Source of the DNA: an uncultured Selenomonadales bacterium
GTDB lineage: Bacteria > Bacillota > Negativicutes > Selenomonadales > Selenomonadaceae
Direction of reading: 5' to 3'
Length of the DNA: 7,179 nucleotides
Assembly: GCA_937915725.1 (NCBI GenBank)
Contig: CALGGV010000157.1
Span: 1-7,179 of the forward strand
Of the stretch, positions 1 through 6,169 are shown piece after piece. Every line of letters begins with the position of its first letter. Position 1 is the first letter of the stretch. The notes beneath the pieces were generated by a model. That model did no database searches, was not told the DNA's origin, and worked only from the letters and a program-made list of their open reading frames with translations. The position numbers were made by a program, and so were the translations under genes.

Positions 1-1047
1 AAATTTCCAACTGAAAAATTTGTTTTAAATCTTGAAAAACTCAAATACATTTCAAGTACCGGACTTCGTGCAATTTTGAGACTCGGCAAGCTTAAGAAAA
101 AAAATTTGCAACTTGTTGAGGCAAGCCGTGAAGTTTATGAAGTTTTCGATACGAGCGGCTTTACAAAAATTATCAACATTCAAAAGGCGTTGCGAAAAAT
201 TTCTGCAGATAACTTGATTGAATTGGGGCGCGGCACTTCAGGAATTGTTTACAAATTGGATGACGAAAATATTTTGAAAGTCTACAATTCCAACTGGAAT
301 TTTGAAAATGTTGCAAAGGAACGCGCCAACAGTCAAGCGGCGTTTGTGGAAGGGATAAGTACGGCTATTTCTTATGACGTTGTTAAAGTCGGCGACAATT
401 TCGGTATTATTTACGAAATGATTAATGCAGATACTCTTGAAAAAGTTATGCTTGAGGACGTTTCAAAAATTGAGGAACATTCGCGCAGATTTGCAGAATT
501 TATCAAGGAACAACACGCCGTTGAAACTGATTTTGAAGACGCAAAACAGCGGCTTATTTCCAACTCCGAAAAAGCTCCGATTTACAGCGCGGAAGATTTA
601 AAAGTTGTTCGCCAATTTTTGGAAACTGTACCGAATTGCAAAAATTTTTGTCATGGTGATTTAAATCTTACAAATATTCTTTTGCAAAACGGGCAAATGA
701 TTATGATTGACATGGGCGAAATTTCAAGCGGGCATCCTGTTTTTGATTTATCGTGGATTTATTTTATGTACGTGATACGAGCAAAAAGTGCGCAAAGAAA
801 AGGCGTTAAAAATCCAATGGGTCCAAAAATTATGCCGGATATTATGTGGAAAACTTTTGCACAAACTTATTTCAATACTAAAGATGAAAAAATTATTGAG
901 CATTACGAACGCAAAATTTTGCCCTACAGTTTGATACAAGTTTTAAATGCTACGATAACGCGACCACTTCCAAAAGAGGCTTGCGAATATTACAAAAAAA
1001 TTTTATTGAATGAATTTGAACGCGGTATTATTCCGGTAAATTTTTAA
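1..1047 (+). CDS. STAS domain - APH-like kinase fusion protein (5' end outside window)
   Basis: The reading frame is open from base 1, so the gene starts upstream; 348 residues are visible. The TTG at 76 lies inside the STAS domain and is not the true start. Residues 1 to about 55 match the second half of a STAS domain: a VLNL strand, then ISSTGLR (17-23), where Ser19 aligns with the phosphorylated serine of SpoIIAA. From about residue 70 a kinase-like fold of the aminoglycoside/choline phosphotransferase type follows: glycine-rich loop GRGTSG (76-81), a lysine in ILKVY (about 93), catalytic-loop HGDLNLTN (218-225) and the metal-binding IDMGE (Asp237). This resembles the Fibrobacter-type phosphotransferase family TIGR02172. 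The substrate is unknown; partner-switching signalling or small-molecule phosphorylation are both possible. recT begins 18 bp downstream, so the two may be co-transcribed. Domain calls are firm; the role is not. Confidence 0.85.
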   Translation, partial: KFPTEKFVLNLEKLKYISSTGLRAILRLGKLKKKNLQLVEASREVYEVFDTSGFTKIINIQKALRKISADNLIELGRGTSGIVYKLDDENILKVYNSNWNFENVAKERANSQAAFVEGISTAISYDVVKVGDNFGIIYEMINADTLEKVMLEDVSKIEEHSRRFAEFIKEQHAVETDFEDAKQRLISNSEKAPIYSAEDLKVVRQFLETVPNCKNFCHGDLNLTNILLQNGQMIMIDMGEISSGHPVFDLSWIYFMYVIRAKSAQRKGVKNPMGPKIMPDIMWKTFAQTYFNTKDEKIIEHYERKILPYSLIQVLNATITRPLPKEACEYYKKILLNEFERGIIPVNF

Positions 1048-1065
1048 AATGAAGGGAGTCTTTTT

Positions 1066-1339
1066 ATGAAAAATTCAGATACTGCACCGAATTTACAGCA
1101 ACTGTTAAATTCTGTCGGTGTAAAAAATCGTTTTGACGAATTGCTGGATAATTCTTCGGCAAGTTTCATTTCGTCGATTTTAACAATCGTCCGCAGTAAT
1201 TCCAAATTGCAAGAATGCTCTTCAAATTCAATTTTAAGTGCGGCGGGAATTGCGGCGGCGTTAAAGTTGCCAATAAATCCTTCGTTGGGATTTGCTTATA
1301 TTGTACCTTACAAAAATCAAGCACAATTTCAAATTGGGT
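1066..1339 (+). CDS. recT: RecT single-strand annealing protein, exon 1
   Basis: This exon encodes residues 1-91 and the first base of codon 92. The start is ATG 1066, with an AGGGAG ribosome binding site at 1053-1058. The peptide is the N-terminal part of the RecT family: a KNRFDELL-like helix, FISSILTIV, and the family motif LPINPSLGFAYIVPYK followed by AQFQIG. RecT proteins anneal complementary single strands and promote strand invasion in phage-type recombination. The frame closes at a TAA (1339-1341) whose T is the last exon base and whose AA is the first two intron bases, so unspliced mRNA gives only a 91-residue fragment. Splicing at 1339/1685 creates TGG (Trp92) and continues into exon 2, giving 267 residues, close to the 269 of E. 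coli RecT. No exonuclease partner (RecE/YqaJ), SSB or other phage gene is visible nearby. Confidence 0.88.
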
Positions 1340-1684
1340 AAACAAAAACTGCTCAATTAAAACCGTGTGAACCCTATTGCTCAGGGGTGTCGAAAGGCTA
1401 ACGGTGGAACCCGCCAAAGTAAATTCTCCTACTCGTCGAATTGAGTAAATTCTCCTACTCGTCGAATTGAGTAAATTCTCCTACTCGTCGAATTGAGTAA
1501 ATTCTCCTACTCGTCGAATTTACAAGGGGTAATACCGTGCTATTTTTATAAATAGTGTAGAGACTAGCCGTGATGAATGTAGCGGCGTAGGGGAGAAAAT
1601 GAGCTACTCCTCCAAGTGCACGGCAACCTTAAAGGTTGAAGAGATAGTCCGCGCCGTTGAAATGGTAAATCTACGGGATAAGTG
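1340..1684 (+). ncRNA. ORF-less group I self-splicing intron within recT
   Basis: P1 is visible: exon AATTGGGT (1332-1339) pairs over eight positions with the internal guide GCTCAATT (1351-1358), placing the conserved U-G wobble at T1339/G1351. P7 is visible: GACTA (1562-1566) in an R-like element pairs with TAGTC (1645-1649) in an S-like element reading AAGAGATAGTCC. Other hairpins are 1371-1375/1384-1388, a tetraloop hairpin at 1540-1555 (P6-like) and 1625-1637 (P8-like). The pairing of P3 and P4 could not be settled by eye. The 3' end is set by a terminal G (1684) that also restores the recT frame. The length is 345 nt, or about 267 nt without the extra repeat copies, and there is no homing endonuclease gene. 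P10 is weak (2 bp). A group I intron is well supported; the subgroup (IA-like) is a guess. Confidence 0.88.
1419..1522 (+). repeat. 26-bp tandem repeat, four copies, in an intron hairpin loop
   Basis: Units start at 1419, 1445, 1471 and 1497. The first three are identical, and the fourth differs only at its penultimate base (T1521 instead of G). Each unit carries AATTC and GAATT arms about 11 nt apart and can form a small hairpin. The outer ends, GTAAATTC (1419-1426) and GAATTTAC (1516-1523), form a perfect 8-bp stem. The simplest ancestor is therefore one hairpin with an 11-nt loop, expanded by replication slippage. The array lies between the 5' part of the intron and the P6/P7 region, probably in a P5-type peripheral element, so the catalytic core is spared. 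There are no spacers, so this is not CRISPR. Confidence 0.9.
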
Positions 1685-2214
1685 GGAGAGGTTTAGTACA
1701 ACTTGCAATGCGTTCCGGTTTATACTCAACTTTAAATTCCGGCGCAGTTTGTGAAGGGCAAATTAAAGAAATAGATTTTATAACAGGCGAAATTATACGC
1801 GGTGAAAAAATTTCAGAAAAAATTATTGGTTATGTGGCTTACATGGAACTTTTGAACGGATTTAGAAAATCTTTATACATGACGATTGAAGAAATTCAAG
1901 CGCACGCGCAGAAATATTCGCAAAGTTACGCTTATGATTTAAAAAGCGGCAAAAAATCTTCTGTCTGGAGTACAAATTTTGACGCAATGGCAAAGAAAAC
2001 CGTTTTGAAAAGATTGTTAAGCAGTTTTGGGATAATGTCAATCGACCAAAAAGGTGCAGATTTGGCAACCGCCCTGCAAGCGGATCAAGCGGTTATCACT
2101 GAAGGCGGTTTAAGATACATTGACAATGAACCGGACGGCGAAGAAAAAATTGTTCCATTCAGTGAATTTATTGGCGTTGAAAAAAATTCTGATAATACAA
2201 CCAAAGAAAATTGA
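1685..2214 (+). CDS. recT: RecT single-strand annealing protein, exon 2
   Basis: This exon supplies the last two bases of Trp92 and residues 93-267. The spliced junction reads FQIG-W-RGLVQLAMRSG, the expected continuation of the RecT core. The frame runs unbroken from 1687 to the TGA at 2212-2214. Downstream come the family-like segments EGQIKEIDFITGEI, GYVAYMELLNGFRKSLYMT and FDAMAKKTVLKRLL, then a QADQAV-type segment and an acidic tail. The ATG at 1708 is an internal methionine: it has no ribosome binding site and would omit the conserved RGLVQLA residues, so a separate gene starting there is unlikely. No frameshift or premature stop is present, which points to a functional gene. A terminator follows within a few bases. 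Confidence 0.88.
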
Positions 2215-2218
2215 AACA

Positions 2219-2259
2219 AAAAAGGCGGCAAGTTCTTACCTGCCGCTTTATTTTATTTT
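2219..2259 (+). terminator. Intrinsic terminator after recT
   Basis: GCGGCA (2225-2230) pairs with TGCCGC (2241-2246), extended by A/T pairs outside. The loop is about 10 nt, and the T-rich tract TTTATTTTATTTT follows. It starts five bases after the recT stop codon and ends the kinase-recT transcript. Confidence 0.85.
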
Positions 2260-2262
2260 CAG

Positions 2263-2279
2263 GTAAAAAAATTTTTTAC
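2263..2279. repeat. AT-rich perfect inverted repeat upstream of a promoter
   Basis: GTAAAAAA and TTTTTTAC flank a single central A, giving a 17-bp perfect dyad between the recT terminator and the TTGACA box. It could be an operator, a weak extra terminator or simply A/T-tract sequence. Nothing here decides between these. Confidence 0.4.
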
Positions 2280-2284
2280 TCAAA

Positions 2285-2314
2285 TTGACAAAAAAAAAAC
2301 AATTATAATAATTT
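2285..2314 (+). promoter_or_regulatory. Putative sigma-70/SigA promoter for the secreted-protein operon
   Basis: A consensus TTGACA (2285-2290) is followed by an A tract and TATAATAATTT (2304-2314). The perfect TATAAT (2304-2309) is only 13 bp from the -35 box. At a normal spacing the -10 box would be ATAATT (2308-2313, 17 bp) or TAATTT (2309-2314, 18 bp). It lies about 190 bp upstream of the ATG at 2505, implying a long leader. I saw no recognised riboswitch, terminator hairpin or credible small ORF in that leader (about 2316-2492). Confidence 0.55.
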
Positions 2315-2504
2315 AAAAATTTCAGAATTTTTTAGCAAGTAGGGTAGGAATTTAAAGATAATCGGGAATTTTCAAACAGCATTGAAAATAAAATCGTTTA
2401 AAATATTCAAGAAATTTTAAAGTTTTATCATATTAGGAAGTCAGGAAAATGGTTAAGTAATTTTCAAGTTGCCGATAATCAAGTAAAAATGTGGAGGGAT
2501 TGGT

Positions 2505-2789
2505 ATGAAAAAAATTTTAGTTTTGTTGGTTGGTATAGTTATAATTTCCGCTACGTCAATTTGTAATGCAAGTTGGTGGTATGATTTTATTCATTCAGAT
2601 CGCGGCGATGATGATTACGATGATACTTGCTGGCATTGTAACGGTACCGGTCGTTGTTCAAATTGTGACGGCACCGGCGTTATTGAAGGGGACTACAATT
2701 ATAGAACTAAAAGCTACGACGAAGAAACTTGTAGCGATTGCGGAGGTTCCGGAAGTTGTTCTGCTTGTGGAGGTTCCGGCTATAATTGA
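2505..2789 (+). CDS. Small secreted protein with four DnaJ-type CxxCxGxG zinc motifs
   Basis: 94 residues. ATG 2505 is preceded by GGAGGG at 2493-2498. Residues 1-22 look like a Sec signal peptide (MKK, a hydrophobic stretch, then a possible cut after ICNA). An acidic stretch (31-40) follows, then four cysteine motifs: CWHCNGTG (42-49), CSNCDGTG (51-58), CSDCGGSG (76-83) and CSACGGSG (85-92). These are the motifs of the DnaJ cysteine-rich domain, which binds two zinc ions. Here they form two tight pairs joined by a 17-residue linker, with no J domain or substrate-binding domain. It probably acts outside the cytoplasmic membrane, perhaps in protein binding or metal and redox handling; the function is unknown. 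The clostripain-like gene starts 49 bp downstream with no terminator between, so they are probably co-transcribed. An overlapping open frame at 2566-2796 is a shadow of this gene. Confidence 0.82.
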   Translation: MKKILVLLVGIVIISATSICNASWWYDFIHSDRGDDDYDDTCWHCNGTGRCSNCDGTGVIEGDYNYRTKSYDEETCSDCGGSGSCSACGGSGYN

Positions 2790-2823
2790 GGGCTAAAAAA
2801 TTTTTAATATTTAAATTTTAAGT

Positions 2824-2829
2824 GAGGAG
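2824..2829 (+). promoter_or_regulatory. Ribosome binding site that fixes the protease start
   Basis: GAGGAG directly abuts the ATG at 2830, leaving no spacing for that codon. It lies 9 nt before the ATG at 2839, which is therefore the preferred start. Confidence 0.75.
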
Positions 2830-2838
2830 ATGATTTTT

Positions 2839-4983
2839 ATGTTTAAACGTTTAGCGGTTGCCTTGACGGCTTTTTTGGTGTTTTTTGGCTCTGTGGTCTA
2901 CGTAGAGGCAAAAACTACTTTCAGCAAAGATGATGAGTGGTTAATTTACATGTACATTTGTGGAACAGACCTCGAAGAGAATGGGCATATGGTAACTTCA
3001 GATATTACCGAAATTCAACAAGTAAAACTTCCAAAAAATGTAAAAATTTTAATCCACGCCAACGGCTCAAGAGTTTGGCATCACCCAACAATAAAAGAAG
3101 GTGGAGATGGAATTTATCTCTACACTTCCAAAAGACTTGAAAAGTTAGCTGACCGAAATGAAAATATGGGAGATCCCAATACACTCGCCAACTTTCTTGA
3201 ATATGGTGAAGAAAACTTCAATCCAGATCACAGAATTTTGATATTTGGAGATCACGGCGGGTTAAATGGACTTTGCTATGATTCAGCCTTTAATCCAGAA
3301 TACCGTTATAACTTAACTTATGACGCTTTAACTCAAGTTTTGTCTAAAGTCTATCCAAATTTTTCTGAAGAACTGCCCTTTGAATTGATTGGTTTTGATG
3401 CTTGCCTTAGTGCTTCTTATGAATTAGCTAACAGCATTGCAGAATTTTCGCATTATATGGTTGGTTCCGAGCCAAGTGAATATGGATGGTACTACACTGA
3501 TTGGATTGCTGCATTGGCTAAAGACCCTTCGATTAACGGAGCGAAAATTGGAAAAATTATTTGTGATAGTGCTATGAAAAGTTATTCAAATGATATACAA
3601 AATATACAGACGTTTTCAGTTGTAGATTTATCAAAAATGCCTAAACTTCGTGAGGCGAACGAAGAATTTTTTGAAAAAGCTTTACAACTTTCAAAGGAAT
3701 CTAACGGTTTCAGCGGAGCATTTGCGCGTGCCCCCTATTCATTAGATACCGACAACTATTCAGATAGGTACACAGATTTGTGGAATTTTGCAAAAAATAC
3801 AAAAGATTTAATGCCGGAAGAATCAAAAAATCTGCGAAAAGCAATTAAAAAGGCAGTAGTCTATAATAATTCCGGCAAATTCCTAAACGCTAAAGGAATT
3901 TCAACTGCGTACCCATATATTGATTCCGGCGAAAAATTAGAGAATTTTTTAACTCAAAATTCTATGCCTGAAGTGCAAAAGAAACTTTACAGAAATTTAA
4001 TGAAGTTAGATGTTTCAAATTTGTATGGAGTTGAATTGAGTTATAATTCAGATTTACATGTTGTCGCAGAACTTGAACCTGAACAACTCGAAAATATTTT
4101 AAATGTCGAGTGCATAATGTTTACCAACTCTGAAGGCGGCGGTTCTTCATTCGGATTAAGAGACGATAAAGACATAGTAGTTTTACATTCGGATGATTTA
4201 AAAATTGATTGGAAAAAAGGCACAATTACCGAAAATATTCGCCCCATTCAGCCGGTATTTGACGGACATACAATTAAGATGCGATCAGTATATCAAGGAC
4301 GCGGCTACATTTTTTATGAAGTTCCGATTATTTTGCAAATAGGCACTAAACAGCCTCAACATCCTGAGATTTGTAATTTGCAAGTGAGATATGATACTAC
4401 AAAAAAAGAATATTCGATACTTGGCGTCGGAAATACAATAGACAATGGAATGGTTCTTCAAACCGGATATACTCTTAAAGACGGCGACATCATAACTCCA
4501 ATATTTGATGCGGTTATTTATGAAGACAGCCCTACTTTGAATGACAATACATTATTTAAATATTCCTACATAAAAACTGAACAATATGAAGATAATGAAG
4601 ATATTGACTCTTCAACCGGAAAAGCTAAAATAAAAACACGTGAAGTAGTTGTAAATAACGCCTTAAATCGTCAATTATCACCATTAGATATATTTACTAA
4701 TCCTAAAACAGGAGAGCCTTTAAAAATAGTTACCGATTCTGAAACCGGTAAAAAAATATATATTGTACAGACAGCCGGTCAATCATTTGTCTACAATAAA
4801 AATTCAAAAATCACAGAGAAGAAAATCAGCAACGGTGCTTACTTGGGGTTATTCAGATTCATTGCTCCAAATGGAACAAGCAGTTATTCATTGCCGTTTG
4901 TTTTTGGAGTGGAACACGGCGAAATGGTCAGAATACCTCTTGATAAAGACGATTTGAAAGATTTAGCTGAAGAAAACAAATAA
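2839..4983 (+). CDS. Secreted clostripain-family (C11) cysteine protease
   Basis: 714 residues from ATG 2839. An in-frame ATG at 2830 touches the ribosome binding site and is rejected. Residues 1-24 are a signal peptide ending YVEA. The peptidase C11 core follows: WLIYMYICGTDLE (34-46), a strand ILIHANG, then the catalytic His139 in LIFGDHGG and the catalytic Cys189 in IGFDACLSA, preceded by Asp187. These match the His/Cys dyad of clostripain and PmC11, which cut after Arg or Lys; the specificity here is not shown. Residues from about 390 to 714 form a long C-terminal extension that looks beta-rich and has no membrane anchor or LPXTG motif, so release or non-covalent cell association is likely. 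It is the distal gene of the unit with the zinc-motif protein upstream. The family assignment is strong; the substrate and the role of the C-terminal region are unknown. Confidence 0.88.
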   Translation: MFKRLAVALTAFLVFFGSVVYVEAKTTFSKDDEWLIYMYICGTDLEENGHMVTSDITEIQQVKLPKNVKILIHANGSRVWHHPTIKEGGDGIYLYTSKRLEKLADRNENMGDPNTLANFLEYGEENFNPDHRILIFGDHGGLNGLCYDSAFNPEYRYNLTYDALTQVLSKVYPNFSEELPFELIGFDACLSASYELANSIAEFSHYMVGSEPSEYGWYYTDWIAALAKDPSINGAKIGKIICDSAMKSYSNDIQNIQTFSVVDLSKMPKLREANEEFFEKALQLSKESNGFSGAFARAPYSLDTDNYSDRYTDLWNFAKNTKDLMPEESKNLRKAIKKAVVYNNSGKFLNAKGISTAYPYIDSGEKLENFLTQNSMPEVQKKLYRNLMKLDVSNLYGVELSYNSDLHVVAELEPEQLENILNVECIMFTNSEGGGSSFGLRDDKDIVVLHSDDLKIDWKKGTITENIRPIQPVFDGHTIKMRSVYQGRGYIFYEVPIILQIGTKQPQHPEICNLQVRYDTTKKEYSILGVGNTIDNGMVLQTGYTLKDGDIITPIFDAVIYEDSPTLNDNTLFKYSYIKTEQYEDNEDIDSSTGKAKIKTREVVVNNALNRQLSPLDIFTNPKTGEPLKIVTDSETGKKIYIVQTAGQSFVYNKNSKITEKKISNGAYLGLFRFIAPNGTSSYSLPFVFGVEHGEMVRIPLDKDDLKDLAEENK

Positions 4984-5017
4984 ATTCTTAAAATATGAAC
5001 AGCATAGGATTAACACA

Positions 5018-5062
5018 AAAAAAGAGTCCACCATTTACGATGGATTCTTTTTTTTATTTTTT
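5018..5062. terminator. Bidirectional terminator between convergent genes
   Basis: AAAGAGTCCA (5021-5030) pairs with TGGATTCTTT (5041-5050) over 10 bp with one G-U wobble; the loop is CCATTTACGA. A T run follows on the plus strand, and the A run upstream serves as the T run for the minus strand. It ends both the protease gene and the convergent SDR gene. Confidence 0.85.
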
Positions 5063-5067
5063 ATAAA

Positions 5068-5697
5068 TTATTCTCTGACAACAGAAATTCTTTTTTGAAT
5101 GTGGTTGCCTTCAGTTGCCTCGTCAATCATTGCAACTGCGTAATCTGCGTAGCTGATGATACTTTCGCCTTTGCTGTTGAGGGTAAATTCTTCGCCCGCC
5201 AAAATATATTTGCCTGTGCGTTCGCCGTCCGCTTGAAAATCACCGGCAGGGCTTATGAAAGTCCATTTAACGTCATTGCGTTTGCGAAGTTCAACAAGTT
5301 CATCTGCTTGAGCCGTTGCAAGCGGTACAAATTCTTTTGGAAATTCCGGCGTGTCTTTAACTTGGATTGTATGTTCTTTATTTACAAAAAGACTGCCCGC
5401 GCCTCCAACAATCAAAAGGCGTGTATCAGTACCACTCAATAAATCGCAAAGATGCTGACTGGTTTTAGTATGGTTAGAAAGTTCTTCCGGTTTCCACGCA
5501 CCAAAGGCGTCAATTACAATATCAAAATCCTTTAAATCTTCCTTAGTCAAGGCGAGAATATCTTTTTGCACAGATTTTTTTGCGGCAGATTTATTTTCGC
5601 CACGAACAAAGGCTGTAACGTCCAAGCCGCGATTTACTGCCTCTGCAACAATTTTTTGACCTGCGCGACCATTCGCCGCTACTACTGCAATTTTCAT
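5068..5697 (-). CDS. NAD(P)-binding atypical short-chain dehydrogenase (NADH-flavin reductase-like)
   Basis: 209 residues. The start is the ATG at 5697-5695, 9 nt from a GGAGG on the minus strand (5711-5707); an in-frame TTG at 5706 abuts that site and is not used. The N-terminus KIAVVAANGRAGQKIVAEAVNRGLDVTAFVR is a Rossmann nucleotide-binding unit of the GATGxxG type. The first glycine of the usual GxxGxxG is alanine here, which some relatives tolerate. Further features are VIDAFGAW (second strand area), LLIVGGAGSLF, a segment WTFISPAGDF and a C-terminal SYADYAVAMIDE. This is the NmrA/YwnB-like, single-domain NAD(P)H-binding group (COG2910 type); members act on quinones, flavins or unknown substrates. 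It is divergent from an HxlR regulator, a common arrangement for electrophile- or redox-responsive reductases. The substrate is not known. Confidence 0.85.
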   Translation of the reverse strand: MKIAVVAANGRAGQKIVAEAVNRGLDVTAFVRGENKSAAKKSVQKDILALTKEDLKDFDIVIDAFGAWKPEELSNHTKTSQHLCDLLSGTDTRLLIVGGAGSLFVNKEHTIQVKDTPEFPKEFVPLATAQADELVELRKRNDVKWTFISPAGDFQADGERTGKYILAGEEFTLNSKGESIISYADYAVAMIDEATEGNHIQKRISVVRE

Positions 5698-5720
5698 TTT
5701 TAACAACCTCCAATTTCTAT

Positions 5721-5756
5721 TTGCCGAAATTTTAACAAATTGCTAAAATATTTCAA
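5721..5756. promoter_or_regulatory. Overlapping divergent promoters with a central inverted repeat
   Basis: Plus strand: TTGCCG (5721-5726), 17 bp, TAAAAT (5744-5749), serving the HxlR gene. Minus strand: TTGAAA (5756-5751), 16 bp, TAAAAT (5734-5729), serving the SDR gene. The two promoters face each other and share the same DNA. They coincide with an imperfect inverted repeat (5726-5754; arms GAAATTTTAAC and GCTAAAATATTTC around CAAATT), a plausible HxlR operator controlling both genes at once. The motifs are visible; the regulation is inferred. Confidence 0.55.
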
Positions 5757-5812
5757 GATAGGTTTTTGAAGGCGTGAAAGTTCTTTTGAAATTACTTTTT
5801 GGAGGATACGGA

Positions 5813-6169
5813 ATGAAAAAAAATGAATTTGTTCAAAAAAATTTATTCGGCGTGTGTCCATTTTATACGACACAAAGTCTTTTACTTGGAAAATGGATTT
5901 TACCAATTTTAAATGAACTCAACGGCGGTACAAAACGTTTCAACGAACTCAAGCGCACTTTTGGAATCAGTCATTCGGTATTAACTCAACAGTTGAAAAT
6001 TTTGGAACACGAAGGATTTATTAAGCGCGAAGTTTATCCTGAAGTGCCGCCGCGTGTTGAATATTCACTTACTGAAATTGGAAAAAGTTTTCAGCCGGTA
6101 CTTGACAGCATAGAAATTTGGGGTAAAAATTTTATTGAATATCTCAAGGGACGTGACAAAGTTGACTGA
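5813..6169 (+). CDS. HxlR/DUF24-family winged-helix transcriptional regulator
   Basis: 118 residues from ATG 5813, with GGAGG at 5801-5805. The upstream in-frame start at 5774 has no ribosome binding site. The sequence follows the HxlR plan: an N-terminal cysteine (Cys15 in FGVCPFYTTQSLLLGKW), the helix ILNELNGGTKRFNELKR, the recognition helix ISHSVLTQQLKILEHEGFI, a wing with KREVYPEVPPRVEYSLTEIG, and a C-terminal dimer helix. In YodB and HypR of Bacillus the N-terminal cysteine senses quinones, aldehydes or disulfide stress. Conservation here suggests, without proving, a thiol-based switch. It is divergent from the SDR gene, the likely target, and overlaps larB by 8 bp at its 3' end, so larB may be translationally coupled. 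Confidence 0.9.
   Translation: MKKNEFVQKNLFGVCPFYTTQSLLLGKWILPILNELNGGTKRFNELKRTFGISHSVLTQQLKILEHEGFIKREVYPEVPPRVEYSLTEIGKSFQPVLDSIEIWGKNFIEYLKGRDKVD

Noticed and set aside
748..939. Minus-strand open frame inside the kinase gene
   Set aside because: It is a shadow of a strongly supported gene and has no ribosome binding site or recognisable family. The same applies to the other short frames opposite recT, the protease, the SDR and larB.
1365..1420. Group II intron start (GTGTG at 1365)
   Set aside because: No domain V hairpin or AY 3' end is seen, while the P1, P7 and terminal-G features of group I introns fit and give the right frame.
1419..1522. CRISPR array
   Set aside because: The units are directly contiguous with no variable spacers, and no cas genes are present.
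1066..2214. recT as a pseudogene or two separate truncated genes (1066-1341 and 1708-2214)
   Set aside because: The interruption has group I intron pairings, and removing it restores an exact in-frame junction. The second fragment's ATG lacks a ribosome binding site.
2316..2492. Riboswitch or T-box in the leader of the 2505 gene
   Set aside because: No recognisable T-box motif, aptamer core or terminator/antiterminator pair could be identified by eye.
5095..5442. 115-residue plus-strand frame opposite the SDR gene
   Set aside because: It lies antisense to a clear NAD(P)-binding protein and has no ribosome binding site or family resemblance.
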